In this document: one piece after another, positions 8,703 through 18,120 of the stretch
Numbering within the stretch: position 1 is the first letter of the stretch
Layout: each line of letters starts with the position of its first letter
DNA from: Desulfosarcina sp. BuS5
GTDB taxonomy: Bacteria; Desulfobacterota; Desulfobacteria; Desulfobacterales; BuS5
NCBI RefSeq assembly: GCF_028752835.1
Contig: NZ_CP087952.1
Span: 2,027,041-2,091,040, forward strand
Length of the DNA stretch: 64,000 bases
Reading direction: 5' to 3'
Notes under the pieces: model-generated
What the model was told of the DNA's origin: nothing
Databases searched by the model: none
Seen by the model: the letters and a program-made list of their open reading frames with translations, nothing else
Position numbers and translations under genes: made by a program

Positions 8703-9877
8703 CCGCTCACCCCCAAATGTTTTAAAACTTCACCCGCAGCCTGGATTGCATGAGCCATGGAAGCCGGTATACTCTTGGGACCTTGCACAGTTCCGGCAAT
8801 AAAAATACCATCTTTTGATGTAGAGGTTCTGCTTAATGTGTTCGTGCATGCAAAAAAACCGTCTATATTAAGATCAATGCCCAGCACTTCCGATAATTTT
8901 TCATTATCGCTGCCCGGCGTTATTCCGACTGACAATGCAACCATATCAAAAACATCCTCGACCGCCGAACCATCCTCATCATTCAGGTACCGCGTCCGCA
9001 GCTTGTCATCCTCCATTGGATAAACATCTACAGGTATGTTCCGGATAAAATTAAATTCCTCTTTGCATTTATCATAAAATAGAGAAGAATTTTTGCCCGC
9101 ATTCTGGATATCCATGTAGAAAATTGTGATATCCGCCTCAGGGTTTCTAAATTTGATGCCACTGGCCATTCTGAGTGCGTAAGGGCAGCAAATCTGTGAG
9201 CACCATAAATTCCCCAGATTTTGATCCCGACTGCCGACACACTGAATAAATGCGATTTTTTGCGGCTCCTTGCCATCAGATGGCCTGACAATAAAACCAT
9301 TTTCTCTTTTGCTTCGCTCAAGGTCGAGACCGGTAACTACATTTTCGAATTTACCATAGCCATAAGTCCCCTTTTGGCCGGCATCAAAAGCTTTGAAACC
9401 ACTGGCCAGGATTATGGCATCCACATCAATATCACCGTCAAAACCTAATTCATTAAATTCAACCGAACCTTCAGGGATATTTGAACAAGCGTTTTTATCA
9501 GTAACCACATAAAGAGGTGAATTGTTTTTTGAGAAGGCCTTGATTAGACCTTTACCATCCTGGTCATCCGGTAAAGCACTTTTTTTAAGGCTGACGGAAT
9601 AGCCGTTGTTTTTAGTAATTTGCTCAATTTCTGTTGCAAGGTGAACTTGAATCCCGGGTTCATTTACCACATTCTGCAGCATATCCTCAGCCGAACAGGC
9701 TCCGCATGTCAGGCATTCATCCGTGGCTTTGCAGCAAAACTGGATTGCATGCCCACCTAAAAAGCATGTCTTTTCAACCAGTACCACATCAATGTTGAAT
9801 TTTGACAGCTCCCAGGCGGCAGTCAAACCGGCAATTCCACCCCCGACGACCAAAACTCGTTTATTCATATTACCCAC
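8699..9877 (-). CDS. HdrA/QmoA-like FAD-dependent oxidoreductase
   Basis: 392 aa. The FAD Rossmann motif VLVVGGGIAGLTAA at the N-terminus is followed by a Cys-rich insertion FCCKATDECLTCGACS (~46-62), which supplies HdrA-type Fe-S ligands, and by GGHA in the QmoA/HdrA context. The segment KIAFIQCVGSRD is typical of HdrA. Length matches QmoA (~400 aa) and lacks the ferredoxin domains of full HdrA. The GTG start at 9877 is chosen because AAAGGAG lies 7 nt upstream; ATG at 9868 would be 16 nt away. Together with the downstream MvhD-containing paralogue it forms a QmoAB-like pair, here tied to metVF and not to aprBA or qmoC. Confidence 0.88.
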   Translation of the reverse strand: MGNMNKRVLVVGGGIAGLTAAWELSKFNIDVVLVEKTCFLGGHAIQFCCKATDECLTCGACSAEDMLQNVVNEPGIQVHLATEIEQITKNNGYSVSLKKSALPDDQDGKGLIKAFSKNNSPLYVVTDKNACSNIPEGSVEFNELGFDGDIDVDAIILASGFKAFDAGQKGTYGYGKFENVVTGLDLERSKRENGFIVRPSDGKEPQKIAFIQCVGSRDQNLGNLWCSQICCPYALRMASGIKFRNPEADITIFYMDIQNAGKNSSLFYDKCKEEFNFIRNIPVDVYPMEDDKLRTRYLNDEDGSAVEDVFDMVALSVGITPGSDNEKLSEVLGIDLNIDGFFACTNTLSRTSTSKDGIFIAGTVQGPKSIPASMAHAIQAAGEVLKHLGVSG

Positions 9878-9935
9878 TTGGAAACTCCTTTAATTTGTGA
9901 CTGTTGAGTTTTTTTTATTAAAAATCATCAAACGT

Positions 9936-10859
9936 TTATACCTTCGGTCTGGGCAACACCTTTGCCAGCTCAGCAATTTCAGGCACCTTATGTTCCCATT
10001 CAATAGCCATAAGATGAACTCCGGCAACGCCTTTCATCTCTTTGAATTCTTCAATCTGCTCGCAAGCCATTTTTATACCTTCATCGGCCTGTTTTTTCTT
10101 TTCAACGCCCTTGAGACGATTAATAACATTATCAGGTACATCCATCCCAGGGACTTTAGCTTTCATATATCTGGCCATACCAAGACTTTTCATGGGGGTT
10201 ACTCCGGCCAGGATGTAAACTTTTTCGGTAAGTCCCATATCATTGGCGCGCCTGATCCATTCCCGCATTTTGTCCATATTATAAATACATTGAGTCTGAA
10301 CAAAGTCCGCGCCGGCCTTGACTTTTTTTGCCAGGCGATGTACGCGCCATTCAAATGGATCTGCAAAGGGATTAGCGGCGGCACCTATAAAAAGTTTGGG
10401 CGGTGTATCGATATCTGCTCCGCCGAGGAACTTCCCTTCGTCGCGCATTTTTTTAACCATGCCGATAAGCTGCATTGAATCAATATCAAAGACTCCTTTT
10501 GCCTGGGGATGGTCTCCGAATTGCTGATGATCACCTGACAAACAGAGTATGTTCCGGATTCCGTGGGCATATGCGCCCAGGATATCGGCTTGCATGGCCA
10601 AACGGTTGCGGTCACGGCATACCATTTGGTAGTTAGGCTCCAGTCCTTCCTGCATAACAAACATGGAAGCCGCCCAACTGGACATTCGTACCATGGCAGT
10701 CTGGTTGTCAGTGATATTAACAGAATCGACAAGCCCCTTTAAAAATCCGGCTTTTTTCTTAACAGCCTCAACATTAGCTCCTCGAGGAGGTCCGACTTCA
10801 CCAGTAAAAGCAAAATGTCCTGCTTCTAAAACTTTTTCAAGATTGCTTTCTGCTTTCAT
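9936..10859 (-). CDS. metF: Methylenetetrahydrofolate reductase, catalytic subunit
   Basis: 307 aa. It has the TIM-barrel features of MetF: FTGEVGPPRGAN near the N-terminus (conserved Glu), SVNITDNQ, LCLSGDH, and ADFVQTQ with the FAD/folate-binding barrel strands. It interconverts methylene- and methyl-tetrahydrofolate in the Wood-Ljungdahl methyl branch. It lies between metV and the HdrA-like genes, so the physiological electron partner is probably the Hdr-like complex and not free NADH (inference from context and from known MetFV-Hdr complexes of acetogens). Confidence 0.95.
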   Translation of the reverse strand: MKAESNLEKVLEAGHFAFTGEVGPPRGANVEAVKKKAGFLKGLVDSVNITDNQTAMVRMSSWAASMFVMQEGLEPNYQMVCRDRNRLAMQADILGAYAHGIRNILCLSGDHQQFGDHPQAKGVFDIDSMQLIGMVKKMRDEGKFLGGADIDTPPKLFIGAAANPFADPFEWRVHRLAKKVKAGADFVQTQCIYNMDKMREWIRRANDMGLTEKVYILAGVTPMKSLGMARYMKAKVPGMDVPDNVINRLKGVEKKKQADEGIKMACEQIEEFKEMKGVAGVHLMAIEWEHKVPEIAELAKVLPRPKV

Positions 10860-10931
10860 ATCAAAAATTTCCTATATTGTTTATAATAACCGGGGCATGC
10901 AAAGAATGCTTATTTCTCCGCTGCATCCGGG

Positions 10932-11603
10932 TTAAGATTGATAACGTTTTGCATAAGCCGGTTGAATTACTGTCCGGGGTGTCTGATTACGCCAGTCAAT
11001 AGGTTCACAAATTTCAAGAATATTCTCAAGCCGTCCCTGTTTCTCCAGTCTTTCATAAATCTGAAACCAGGCGCATGGCTGATCCTGGCTGATTTCGCAG
11101 TTACCCTGGTTTGTTCCTCCGCAAGGACCGTTGAGAAGACTTTTGGCACACATGGTTACAGGGCAGATCCCCCCGGTCATTCCAAGTACGCATGTGCCGC
11201 ATCCCCGGCATCGTTCCTCATACCAGCCCACATCCCTGTTAACTCCAATAAAAGTTGTATCAACAGCCGGAAAAACCGGTAAATCCGGAAACCTTTCCGC
11301 CAGAAACTGGATGCCGGCACCACAGGCCATGGATAAGAGTGCGTCATATCCGCCAACCAGGTCGTCCAGTTCAGCCAGAAACTCCATGTCGCATTGCCGT
11401 TCAACAGTAATCCCGCCAAACTCAATTTGATTATTATCAACTTTAGCGGCAAGTTTAAGTTCGGAATTTAAAATTCCCACCTCCTTTTCACCGCCGGCAA
11501 GGCAGACAGCGACGCAAGTTCCACAACCCACTGTAAGAACTTTTTTGTAGCCCCCCAGCAACGCCCTGATTTCATCAAAGGGCTTCCTCTGTGCAACAAT
11601 CAT
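10932..11603 (-). CDS. metV: Methylenetetrahydrofolate reductase accessory subunit MetV (zinc/Fe-S, MTHFR C-terminal family)
   Basis: A 223-aa Cys-rich protein. Motifs include VGCGTCVAVCLAGG near the N-terminus, CRGCGTCVLGMTGGICP in the middle, and LLNGPCGGTNQGNCEI followed by PCAWFQIYERL, which is diagnostic of the MTHFR C-terminal/MetV family. ATG at 11603 is preferred because AGGAGG lies 5 nt upstream; the longer GTG reading from 11624 would run through that site. MetV binds MetF and supplies Fe-S centres for electron delivery. It is the first gene of the five-gene operon. Confidence 0.92.
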   Translation of the reverse strand: MIVAQRKPFDEIRALLGGYKKVLTVGCGTCVAVCLAGGEKEVGILNSELKLAAKVDNNQIEFGGITVERQCDMEFLAELDDLVGGYDALLSMACGAGIQFLAERFPDLPVFPAVDTTFIGVNRDVGWYEERCRGCGTCVLGMTGGICPVTMCAKSLLNGPCGGTNQGNCEISQDQPCAWFQIYERLEKQGRLENILEICEPIDWRNQTPRTVIQPAYAKRYQS

Positions 11604-11943
11604 GAATCCTCCTGTTTTAATCACTCAATATTTGTATCATATATAAATACCAACAATAATTTAAAAAAAATATTCTGGCGCAATATTTGGAAAATATTGA
11701 TTTACAAAAATTGCTATATACCCTTAAATTTTAACCTTAATATTATGTCATACATCCTAAAAATGTCAAGGAAATTAATTTTCCCGAATATTGGATATAT
11801 GGCAACTGTTTTAATCTCGTTCCCACGCTGCCGCATGGGAACGTATATGGATGGGGAAAGATGATGATGCAAAAGCACTGGAGATGTTCAACTGCGAGCA
11901 ATGGTTTGGGGGTGTAAGGGATGGAGGTTCTGTTAAAGAAGCT
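11604..11943. other. Intergenic region upstream of the metV operon
   Basis: 340 bp, very AT-rich near 11640-11780, which would hold the leftward promoter of the metV operon. No convincing -35/-10 pair could be fixed. A REP-like palindrome lies at 11818-11843. Short + strand frames here have no ribosome site or recognisable protein and overlap the zinc-ribbon gene antisense. Confidence 0.6.
11818..11843. repeat. REP-like palindrome (CGTTCCCACGC...GGGAACG)
   Basis: CGTTCCCA and TGGGAACG arms around a short GC loop. The same GTTCCCACGC core recurs at 59620-59645 and 59659-59684 and, in weaker form, at 53371-53397, so this is a dispersed palindromic family. Confidence 0.7.
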
Positions 11944-12129
11944 TTATGCGGCTCCATCCAGAGTGCAAAGTGTGAAATCTATCTCTTTGCCGCACGCTTT
12001 GCAGATATGCGTCTTGTCAAATTCATCAGAAAATATTTCATTTTCTTCTCCGCAGCTAGGGCATTTGCATTTGAAAGCCTTTAGATTTTTGAATTGTTCA
12101 AAACCGGGACAATGTTTTGGTGTAGACAT
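11944..12129 (-). CDS. Small zinc-ribbon protein
   Basis: 61 aa starting at ATG 12129, 7 nt after AAAGGAG. Two CxxC pairs (CPSC and CKAC) at ~24-47 form a probable zinc ribbon. The separating segment is acidic (EENEIFSDEF), and an additional CKC precedes the first knuckle. No catalytic motif is present. Function is not recognised; such proteins can be metal-binding regulators or accessory subunits. It sits alone between the metV promoter region and the universal stress gene. Confidence 0.75.
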   Translation of the reverse strand: MSTPKHCPGFEQFKNLKAFKCKCPSCGEENEIFSDEFDKTHICKACGKEIDFTLCTLDGAA

Positions 12130-12242
12130 AATATTCTCCTTTATATTGTAACATGAATTTAAAAAAATTGTTCCCGTAAACATGAACATCTATAGGTGAA
12201 AATCTATAATTATCAATCCGCTCTTCATTTTTATGCCAGCCA

Positions 12243-13139
12243 TTATGTTATCCATACAGCCATTTCGCTAGCGGTATCGAGTACCTTATTACTAACCCTT
12301 CCTATAACAGCTTCTTCAATAAATGTAACAAGGCTTCGCCGCCCTATGACAATTGTACCGTAATCTCCCGCTACGGCTTCACCCACAATGCCGGCGGCCA
12401 GGCTTTTATATACGGTTAGTATTTTATTTTGCACGGCCGATTCCGCCATTCCGGCTTCAATAATTTTTTCTACGGCTTTTTTGAAATCTAATTCTATCTG
12501 TTCTTTTTGCAATTCAATGTTTTTGCCTGCTTTAACGAGATGACACATCATTATTTCGCATTCCGAATGACTAAGAGCCAGTCCGACATTTATTAAACCC
12601 TTTAGAGCACTGTGAGAACCGTCAAAGGCCATCAATACTTTTTTGGATGACGGAATTCCTCCGACCACAATGATCGGAATGTGGCTTATTGCTCCTACCA
12701 GCTTGGTGGCCAGGCTCTTAACAAACATATCCTTAAGTTTGCTGATACCGGTGCGGCCCATCAAAACGGCGGTATAATCATTATATGATTCCTTCGAAAT
12801 GTCTCTGCTGACACTAAGTTTTTTTGTCTGGGTTTTGACGACTACGGAATTTTTTGGAAATCCGGCCTTAATCAGAATATCGGAACATACTTTAAAAAAA
12901 TTGCCCATCTGCATTTGCTGGTCTGCCATCCAGCGTTTAAGTTCGGGCATCTTCGATTGATATAGCGGGTTCCTGTCCATATCAAAAAAGAGTTGGGAAA
13001 ATTTATCGCCTATATAAAAAAGTACTACCTCCGTATGTTTGCAGGGCATAACTAAGCTGGCATACCTGACTGCCTGCAGGGACTGATCGGATCCGTCAAC
13101 AGCAATTAATATTTTATTTATATTTTCATTTTCAATCAC
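12243..13139 (-). CDS. Tandem-domain universal stress protein (UspA family)
   Basis: ~298 aa with two UspA repeats. Repeat 1 begins KILIAVDGSDQSLQAVRYA and repeat 2 begins KVLMAFDGSHSALKGLINV, each with a Rossmann-like alpha/beta fold. Late nucleotide-binding segments are MGRTGISKLKDM in repeat 1 and IGRRSLVTFIEEAVIGRVS in repeat 2; the first lacks the complete G-x9-G-S/T pattern. GTG at 13139 follows AGGTGG by 5 nt and is preferred to GTG at 13148, which overlaps that site. A cytoplasmic stress-response role is known for the family; the ligand is unknown here. Confidence 0.88.
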   Translation of the reverse strand: MIENENINKILIAVDGSDQSLQAVRYASLVMPCKHTEVVLFYIGDKFSQLFFDMDRNPLYQSKMPELKRWMADQQMQMGNFFKVCSDILIKAGFPKNSVVVKTQTKKLSVSRDISKESYNDYTAVLMGRTGISKLKDMFVKSLATKLVGAISHIPIIVVGGIPSSKKVLMAFDGSHSALKGLINVGLALSHSECEIMMCHLVKAGKNIELQKEQIELDFKKAVEKIIEAGMAESAVQNKILTVYKSLAAGIVGEAVAGDYGTIVIGRRSLVTFIEEAVIGRVSNKVLDTASEMAVWIT

Positions 13140-13613
13140 AAAAGCCACCTATTTTTTTTGTTGAAATCAAAAAATGATATCATGTTATTGCATTATATAG
13201 CTTAGCAGGGAAAAGCTTACGTTAAATAATACGATTTCATTATCCTTATATTCTGTCAATCATTTTTTTGTTAAAAAGAGATATAATACCTGTTGGATAA
13301 AAAAAATTAAAGTAGTATATATTTTTCTTGACATTGTGAGAGTTGTTTTATAGTTTAAATACTTTAGGTACTTATCCTGCTTCTTGATAAAAAATCGAAA
13401 CTTCACGACAGGGTAGATATAATTGCTTGATGATGTCTGTAAGATCATTACGAACTACAATTTTTCAAAATTACAGATAAATTGAGACTTTGAAAAATGT
13501 TCCATTTTGTTAAAGTTCAAGAATTGGATGAAATGGGTATCTTTTACAAGGCTTTCAAATTATTTTTTTTTTAAATGGGTTATTTTCCGGGTCTCGGTTT
13601 GCGTGGAGATATT
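13140..13613. other. Divergent intergenic region between usp and rnfC
   Basis: 474 bp of AT-rich sequence with no supported gene. It contains a plausible rightward promoter (13328-13354) and long T and A tracts. A 62-codon frame on the - strand has neither ribosome site nor recognisable sequence. Confidence 0.6.
13328..13354 (+). promoter_or_regulatory. Putative sigma70-type promoter for the rnf operon
   Basis: TTGACA at 13328-13333 and TATAGT at 13349-13354 with a 15-bp spacer, slightly shorter than the optimum. It lies ~260 bp upstream of the rnfC start and is the best match in the spacer. Confidence 0.35.
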
Positions 13614-14978
13614 ATGAGATTAGGCTTGAAAGGTTTTGCAGGTGGAGGCACTTTTGCGCATGGTGTACATCCTCCTGGAAGGAAGCATTATTCATCAGAT
13701 GCACAGATTGAGGTAGTGCCGGCTCCTGAAACACTGCTTCTGCCATTACAGCAGAATATCGGAGCGCCATCCAAACCGATAGTCAAAGCGAGGCAGGATG
13801 TTCTTTACGGAGACGTGGTGGCAAAAAGCGGGGGTTTTGTATCTGTGCCGCTCCACTCACCTGTTTCTGGCAAGGTTAAAAAATCGGCTGTAACGACACT
13901 TCCGACCGGCCTGCACATTGAAGCTATTGTAATCAAAGCCGAAGAAAATCAGACAGCAGGTAACGATTTTTATGCGGATCTGACCGGCGCTGATTGGCCA
14001 AAAAACGGAATTGGTGAATATGATCCGAACAAGATAGCCGAAGCAATAAATAACGCCGGCATAGTGGGGCTTGGCGGAGCCACCTTTCCAACCCATGTCA
14101 AGTTTATGCCTAATGACAAAAAGCCTGTTCATACTCTTTTGGTAAACGGTTGTGAATGCGAGCCGTACCTTACATCCGATTACAGGCTTATGCTTGAAGC
14201 TCCGGCGGCAATCATCACAGGCGCTTTGCTGGCGGGGCATGCGCTTGGCGCCAGGGATATTGTTATCAATGTTGAGGACAATAAGATGGATGCCGTGGAT
14301 GCATTGCGCCAGGCTGCCCAGGATACTATTATTCGGATTGCGGTTCTGAAAACAAAGTATCCCCAGGGGAGCGAAAAGCATCTGATCTTGGCTTTGACCA
14401 AACATGAGGTCCCCCTTGGAGGACTCCCTTCGGATGTCGGCATGGCGGTGAGTAATGTGGGCACCATTGCTGCCGTTGCGATGGCGTTGATAAAAGACAA
14501 GCCCCTTACACACAGGGTTGTAAGCGTAACCGGCGGAGGAGTGGCCAGGCCGGCCAATCTTCTGGCACCCATAGGCATCAGTTGCGGAGAACTCATAGAG
14601 TTTTGCGGCGGCCTGAATGAAAATGCATCCAGGATGATAGCCGGCGGGCCAATGATGGGCTTCCCCTTTATAGATTTGGAAACTCCTGTTACCAAAGGAA
14701 CCAGCGGCCTTACCATTCTTACCGAAGAAGATGTACAAAAAGCTGAAGAAACATCCTGCGTGCATTGCGGGCGTTGTGTGGATGTATGCCCCATGCGGCT
14801 GGTACCGACAAAAATAGCTTTGGCGGGGCGTCATAAAGATCTTGAACTCGCCCGGCGGTATAATATTATGGCTTGTTTTGAGTGCGGCTGCTGCGCATAT
14901 ATCTGCCCGGCCGGCATACCGCTGGTTCAGTTGATCCGGGCAGGTAAGGTCCTTATTGCAGCGATGAACAAGCCATAG
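13614..14978 (+). CDS. rnfC: Rnf electron transport complex subunit C
   Basis: 454 aa from ATG 13614, chosen because GTGGAGAT lies just upstream; an ATG at 13575 gives a longer leader with no ribosome site. The N-terminus GTFAHGVHPPGRK is typical of RnfC. NADH/FMN-binding segments (GIVGLGGATFPTHVK, LVNGCECEPYL, GLPSDVGMAVSNV) lead to two [4Fe-4S] motifs near the C-terminus, CVHCGRCVDVCP and CFECGCCAYICP. RnfC is the peripheral NADH-oxidoreductase subunit. First gene of rnfCDGEAB. Confidence 0.96.
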   Translation: MRLGLKGFAGGGTFAHGVHPPGRKHYSSDAQIEVVPAPETLLLPLQQNIGAPSKPIVKARQDVLYGDVVAKSGGFVSVPLHSPVSGKVKKSAVTTLPTGLHIEAIVIKAEENQTAGNDFYADLTGADWPKNGIGEYDPNKIAEAINNAGIVGLGGATFPTHVKFMPNDKKPVHTLLVNGCECEPYLTSDYRLMLEAPAAIITGALLAGHALGARDIVINVEDNKMDAVDALRQAAQDTIIRIAVLKTKYPQGSEKHLILALTKHEVPLGGLPSDVGMAVSNVGTIAAVAMALIKDKPLTHRVVSVTGGGVARPANLLAPIGISCGELIEFCGGLNENASRMIAGGPMMGFPFIDLETPVTKGTSGLTILTEEDVQKAEETSCVHCGRCVDVCPMRLVPTKIALAGRHKDLELARRYNIMACFECGCCAYICPAGIPLVQLIRAGKVLIAAMNKP

Positions 14979-15054
14979 TGGCGCGGACAAGAACTGCTGA
15001 TTTTTCCAATAGTTATCTTTAAATTTTAATCCTCTAACGAGACTATCAAATTTA

Positions 15055-16047
15055 ATGACAAAAAAAGAAAAAGATAAATTAACTGCTTTTGAGAAGGCCA
15101 CCTGCAAAATTAATGTGGCTTCATCACCGCATTTAGCCGACTCGGCGATGACCACGCGGAGCATGATGATAGATGTTCTAATATCTCTTTTGCCGGTTAT
15201 ACTGGTGTCGGTTTATGTTTTTCACTGGTACGCAGTCAAACAACTTCTGATCTGTATCGCGAGCTGTCTGGCTGCCGAGGCGCTTTTTACCAGGATGCGT
15301 AATAAGCCGTTTAGCCTTTTAGACTATTCGGCAGTAATTACAGGCGTAATCATTGCCCTGTCAATCCCTGGAACCGCTCCATGGTTTGTATCTGTAATAG
15401 CATCCTTTGTGGGTATAGGTATAGGCAAATCTGTGTTTGGCGGTATCGGCATGAATATCTTTAACCCTGCGATGGTAGGCCGCGCATTTGTTATGATTGC
15501 CTTTGCGGGATATATGGGAGCATCCGGATATCAAAATGCCGGCAGCCTGGTGGATGCTATCACCCAGGCGACACCGATGGATCTCTTCAAGCAGAGTGGC
15601 GTGGTGCCTTCGCTTTCCGTACTCTTTTGGGGGGTTACCAATGGTTCCCTTGGAGAAACAAGCGCTATTGCATGCATCATCGGCGGGGTTTATCTCTGTA
15701 TCCGCAGAACAGCATCCTGGGAAATTCCCCTGGGTGTGATCCTGACGGTTGCGGTTTTGGGCGGCATTCAAAATATTGTATCTCCTGATTCCGGCTGGAC
15801 TGTTTTGCACCATCTTTTTGGCGGAGCGTTACTCTTCGGAGCATTTTTCATAGCCACGGATCCTGTGACCAGCCCGCTTACGCCAAAGGGCAAGTTTATA
15901 TTCGGTGCCGGTGTAGGTGCTATTATTATGCTGCTAAGGCTTTTCAGCGGATATCCGGAAGGCGTGATGTTTGCTGTATTATTAATGAATGCCCTTACGC
16001 CGCTTATAAATAGATGGAATGTACCGAAGCCGCTTGGCGAGTATTAA
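15055..16047 (+). CDS. rnfD: Rnf electron transport complex subunit D
   Basis: 330 aa integral membrane protein with multiple hydrophobic helices. The FMN-attachment region is TDPVTSPLTPKGK near residue 270, where the Thr of SPLT is the conserved phosphodiester-linked FMN site in the family. NIFNPAMVGRAFV is also diagnostic. It is separated from rnfC by 76 bp and followed 19 bp later by rnfG. It forms part of the ion-translocating core. Confidence 0.95.
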   Translation: MTKKEKDKLTAFEKATCKINVASSPHLADSAMTTRSMMIDVLISLLPVILVSVYVFHWYAVKQLLICIASCLAAEALFTRMRNKPFSLLDYSAVITGVIIALSIPGTAPWFVSVIASFVGIGIGKSVFGGIGMNIFNPAMVGRAFVMIAFAGYMGASGYQNAGSLVDAITQATPMDLFKQSGVVPSLSVLFWGVTNGSLGETSAIACIIGGVYLCIRRTASWEIPLGVILTVAVLGGIQNIVSPDSGWTVLHHLFGGALLFGAFFIATDPVTSPLTPKGKFIFGAGVGAIIMLLRLFSGYPEGVMFAVLLMNALTPLINRWNVPKPLGEY

Positions 16048-16066
16048 TTTTAACAGGAATTTATAA

Positions 16067-16753
16067 ATGATGATGGAATCAGGAAGAAGAGAAATAAAGG
16101 ATTCCCCAGGCATGTTGGAGCGCATCAAAAAGAACAACCTGGTTCAGGGGTGGCTGGTTCTTCTCCTTGCCCTTTTCTTTGGATCTGCCCTTGCAAGTGT
16201 TCAACTTTCCCTTGGTCCGAAAATTGAGATGAACAAATTAAATGAAACCCTCAGCAAGGTGCCTGAACTTGTACTTGGAGCTTCGCGGGCCCATGAAATG
16301 GAAGCAAAAAATCAAGAGCTTGGCATAGAAGCCATGACTATAGATGTTAATAAAAATAATAAAAGGGTTTTGTATAATGTTTATAAAACAACATACAATG
16401 GAGAGATAACCGGGTGGGTTGTCAAAACCGGCGGGCAGGGATATGCTAGCAAGCTTGAGCTTCTTATAGGTCTTGATCCCGGTATGGAATCGATCACAGG
16501 CCTTTTTATTCTAGCTCAGAAAGAGACACCCGGTCTCGGCAACAAGATTATAACCGAAAAATGGCGCAAACAGTTCATCAATAAACCGACTAAAAATCGA
16601 CTGGTAGTAGTTAAAGACGGAGCCGATGCTTTAAATGAAATAGATGCCATAACCGGCGCCACAATTTCATCCAGAAGTGTAACTGATATACTGAATACCG
16701 CTATCAGTGATCTTAAGGGGCAATTGATCTCAGGACAAAGTTCAAACCGCTAA
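16067..16753 (+). CDS. rnfG: Rnf electron transport complex subunit G (covalent-FMN protein)
   Basis: 228 aa. One N-terminal transmembrane helix (~residues 27-47) is followed by a periplasmic FMN-binding domain. The attachment motif TGATISS is at 196-202, with Thr199 the expected FMN-linked residue. ETPGLGNKI is also conserved. Flavin attachment normally needs ApbE, which is not encoded in this cluster. AGGAA precedes the ATG. Confidence 0.94.
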   Translation: MMMESGRREIKDSPGMLERIKKNNLVQGWLVLLLALFFGSALASVQLSLGPKIEMNKLNETLSKVPELVLGASRAHEMEAKNQELGIEAMTIDVNKNNKRVLYNVYKTTYNGEITGWVVKTGGQGYASKLELLIGLDPGMESITGLFILAQKETPGLGNKIITEKWRKQFINKPTKNRLVVVKDGADALNEIDAITGATISSRSVTDILNTAISDLKGQLISGQSSNR

Positions 16754-16765
16754 AAGGAAATTTTT

Positions 16766-17368
16766 ATGGCCGATCAACCCACAGCAACAGAGAGGTTCAT
16801 TCAGGGTATTCTGCCTGAGAACCCGGTATACAGGCAACTGCTCGGGTTATGCGCGACCCTCGCTGTAAGTAATAACATGAAAGCAGCGCTCACGATGGCA
16901 GCCTCCGTAACATTTGTGCTTCTTTGCGCCAATGTTGTAACGAGTTTGATAAGAAATCTCTTAAAACCACATCTGCGCATCGTAGTTTTTACTTTAACAA
17001 TAGCTACCTTCGTAACTATTGCAGACAGATTTTTGGCCGCTTATTTGTACCAGATGAGCAAAACTCTCGGTCCCTATATTCCCCTTATTATCGTTAATTG
17101 TATTATTATTTGCCGGTGTGAAGTGTGCGCCTCTAAACAATCGGTATTTACAGCGGCATCCGACGCGATAGGGCAGTCCCTTGGATTTGCTCTGGCTCTT
17201 TCGAGCATTGCGGCCATACGCGAAATCCTGGGAACGGGCATGTTTTTCGGGTTAAGAGTTCTTCCTGCCGCATGGCCGGACTGGGTGATAATGGCACTGC
17301 CGCCTGGAGCTTTTTTAACCTTTGGTCTAATGCTGGCCGCAATAAACTGGATCAGTTCAAATAAATAA
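16766..17368 (+). CDS. rnfE: Rnf electron transport complex subunit E
   Basis: 200-aa membrane protein of the RnfA/RnfE/NqrD/NqrE family, with about six helices. NPVYRQLLGLCATLAVS and YIPLIIVNCIIICRCE (conserved Cys in the membrane [2Fe-2S] region) are family hallmarks. AAAAGGAA lies 6 nt before ATG 16766. Partner of RnfA in the membrane core. Confidence 0.95.
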   Translation: MADQPTATERFIQGILPENPVYRQLLGLCATLAVSNNMKAALTMAASVTFVLLCANVVTSLIRNLLKPHLRIVVFTLTIATFVTIADRFLAAYLYQMSKTLGPYIPLIIVNCIIICRCEVCASKQSVFTAASDAIGQSLGFALALSSIAAIREILGTGMFFGLRVLPAAWPDWVIMALPPGAFLTFGLMLAAINWISSNK

Positions 17369-17388
17369 AACCTTAGAGGTCAATATCC

Positions 17389-18090
17389 ATGAGCTATCTT
17401 ACAGATATATTCCTGATTGCTTTAGGCGCCGCTCTGATTAACAATTTCGTACTCTATTATTTTGTTGGCATATGCCCATTTGTAGGTGTCTCAAGGCGGG
17501 TGGAAATGGCATTCGGCATGGGATGCGCCGTGACTTTTGTTATGACTATTGCGGCATTTTTGTGTTGGATCCTTACCACATTCGTCCTGATGCCCGGCGC
17601 TCCGTTATCAAAATGGGTTGCAGGTTTTTTTGTTTCTGCCGATGTTGCGGCCGGTATAGATCTGACCATATTAAGTTATATCGTATATATCTTTGTTATT
17701 GCTTCATCTGTGCAGTTTGTGGAGATGTATGTCCGTAAATTTTTTCCTGTTTTGTACAGTTCTTTTGGTGTATTTCTCCCCCTGATTACCACTAATTGCG
17801 CTATTCTTTTTGCATGCCTGATGATAATGAGCAATATTGTCGGAGTTGATAATCCGGCCGATGCCTGGGACCTTGGCAGAGCCCTGACCCTTGCAATATT
17901 CGGAGGGGTAGGCTTTATCATTGCCATTGTGATTATGGCCGGCATACGTGAGGATTTGGAACTTTGTGATATACCCAAGCCATTTCAGGGTGTCGCCATT
18001 ACCCTGATCGTTGGCGGAATCCTTGCAATGGCTTTTATGGGATTTACCGGGGTCGACTCCGGTCTCAGGAATGCAATGATTCCAATGTAG
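17389..18090 (+). CDS. rnfA: Rnf electron transport complex subunit A
   Basis: 233-aa multi-helix membrane protein. [18 protein letters not shown] near the N-terminus and [13 protein letters not shown] near residue 145 each carry the conserved Cys that coordinates the intramembrane cluster. It is about 40 residues longer than the typical ~193-aa RnfA, with extra sequence around 68-90 (between helices) and at the C-terminus. The position between rnfE and rnfB follows the C-D-G-E-A-B order. Confidence 0.93.
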   Translation: MSYLTDIFLIALGAALINNFVLYYFVGICPFVGVSRRVEMAFGMGCAVTFVMTIAAFLCWILTTFVLMPGAPLSKWVAGFFVSADVAAGIDLTILSYIVYIFVIASSVQFVEMYVRKFFPVLYSSFGVFLPLITTNCAILFACLMIMSNIVGVDNPADAWDLGRALTLAIFGGVGFIIAIVIMAGIREDLELCDIPKPFQGVAITLIVGGILAMAFMGFTGVDSGLRNAMIPM

Positions 18091-18120
18091 TAAAAATCTC
18101 AGAGACTGAATGAGGATATT

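Noticed and set aside
11851-12151. Two + strand short frames over the zinc-ribbon gene
   Set aside because: They are antisense to a gene with a good ribosome site and clear CxxC knuckles.
13260-13448. 62-codon - strand frame upstream of rnfC
   Set aside because: AT-rich spacer, no ribosome site, no conserved sequence; it overlaps the probable rnf promoter.
13857-15164. 435-codon open frame antisense to rnfC/rnfD
   Set aside because: It lies wholly opposite well-defined rnfC and the start of rnfD, has no ribosome site and encodes no recognisable family; it reflects codon bias on the real strand.
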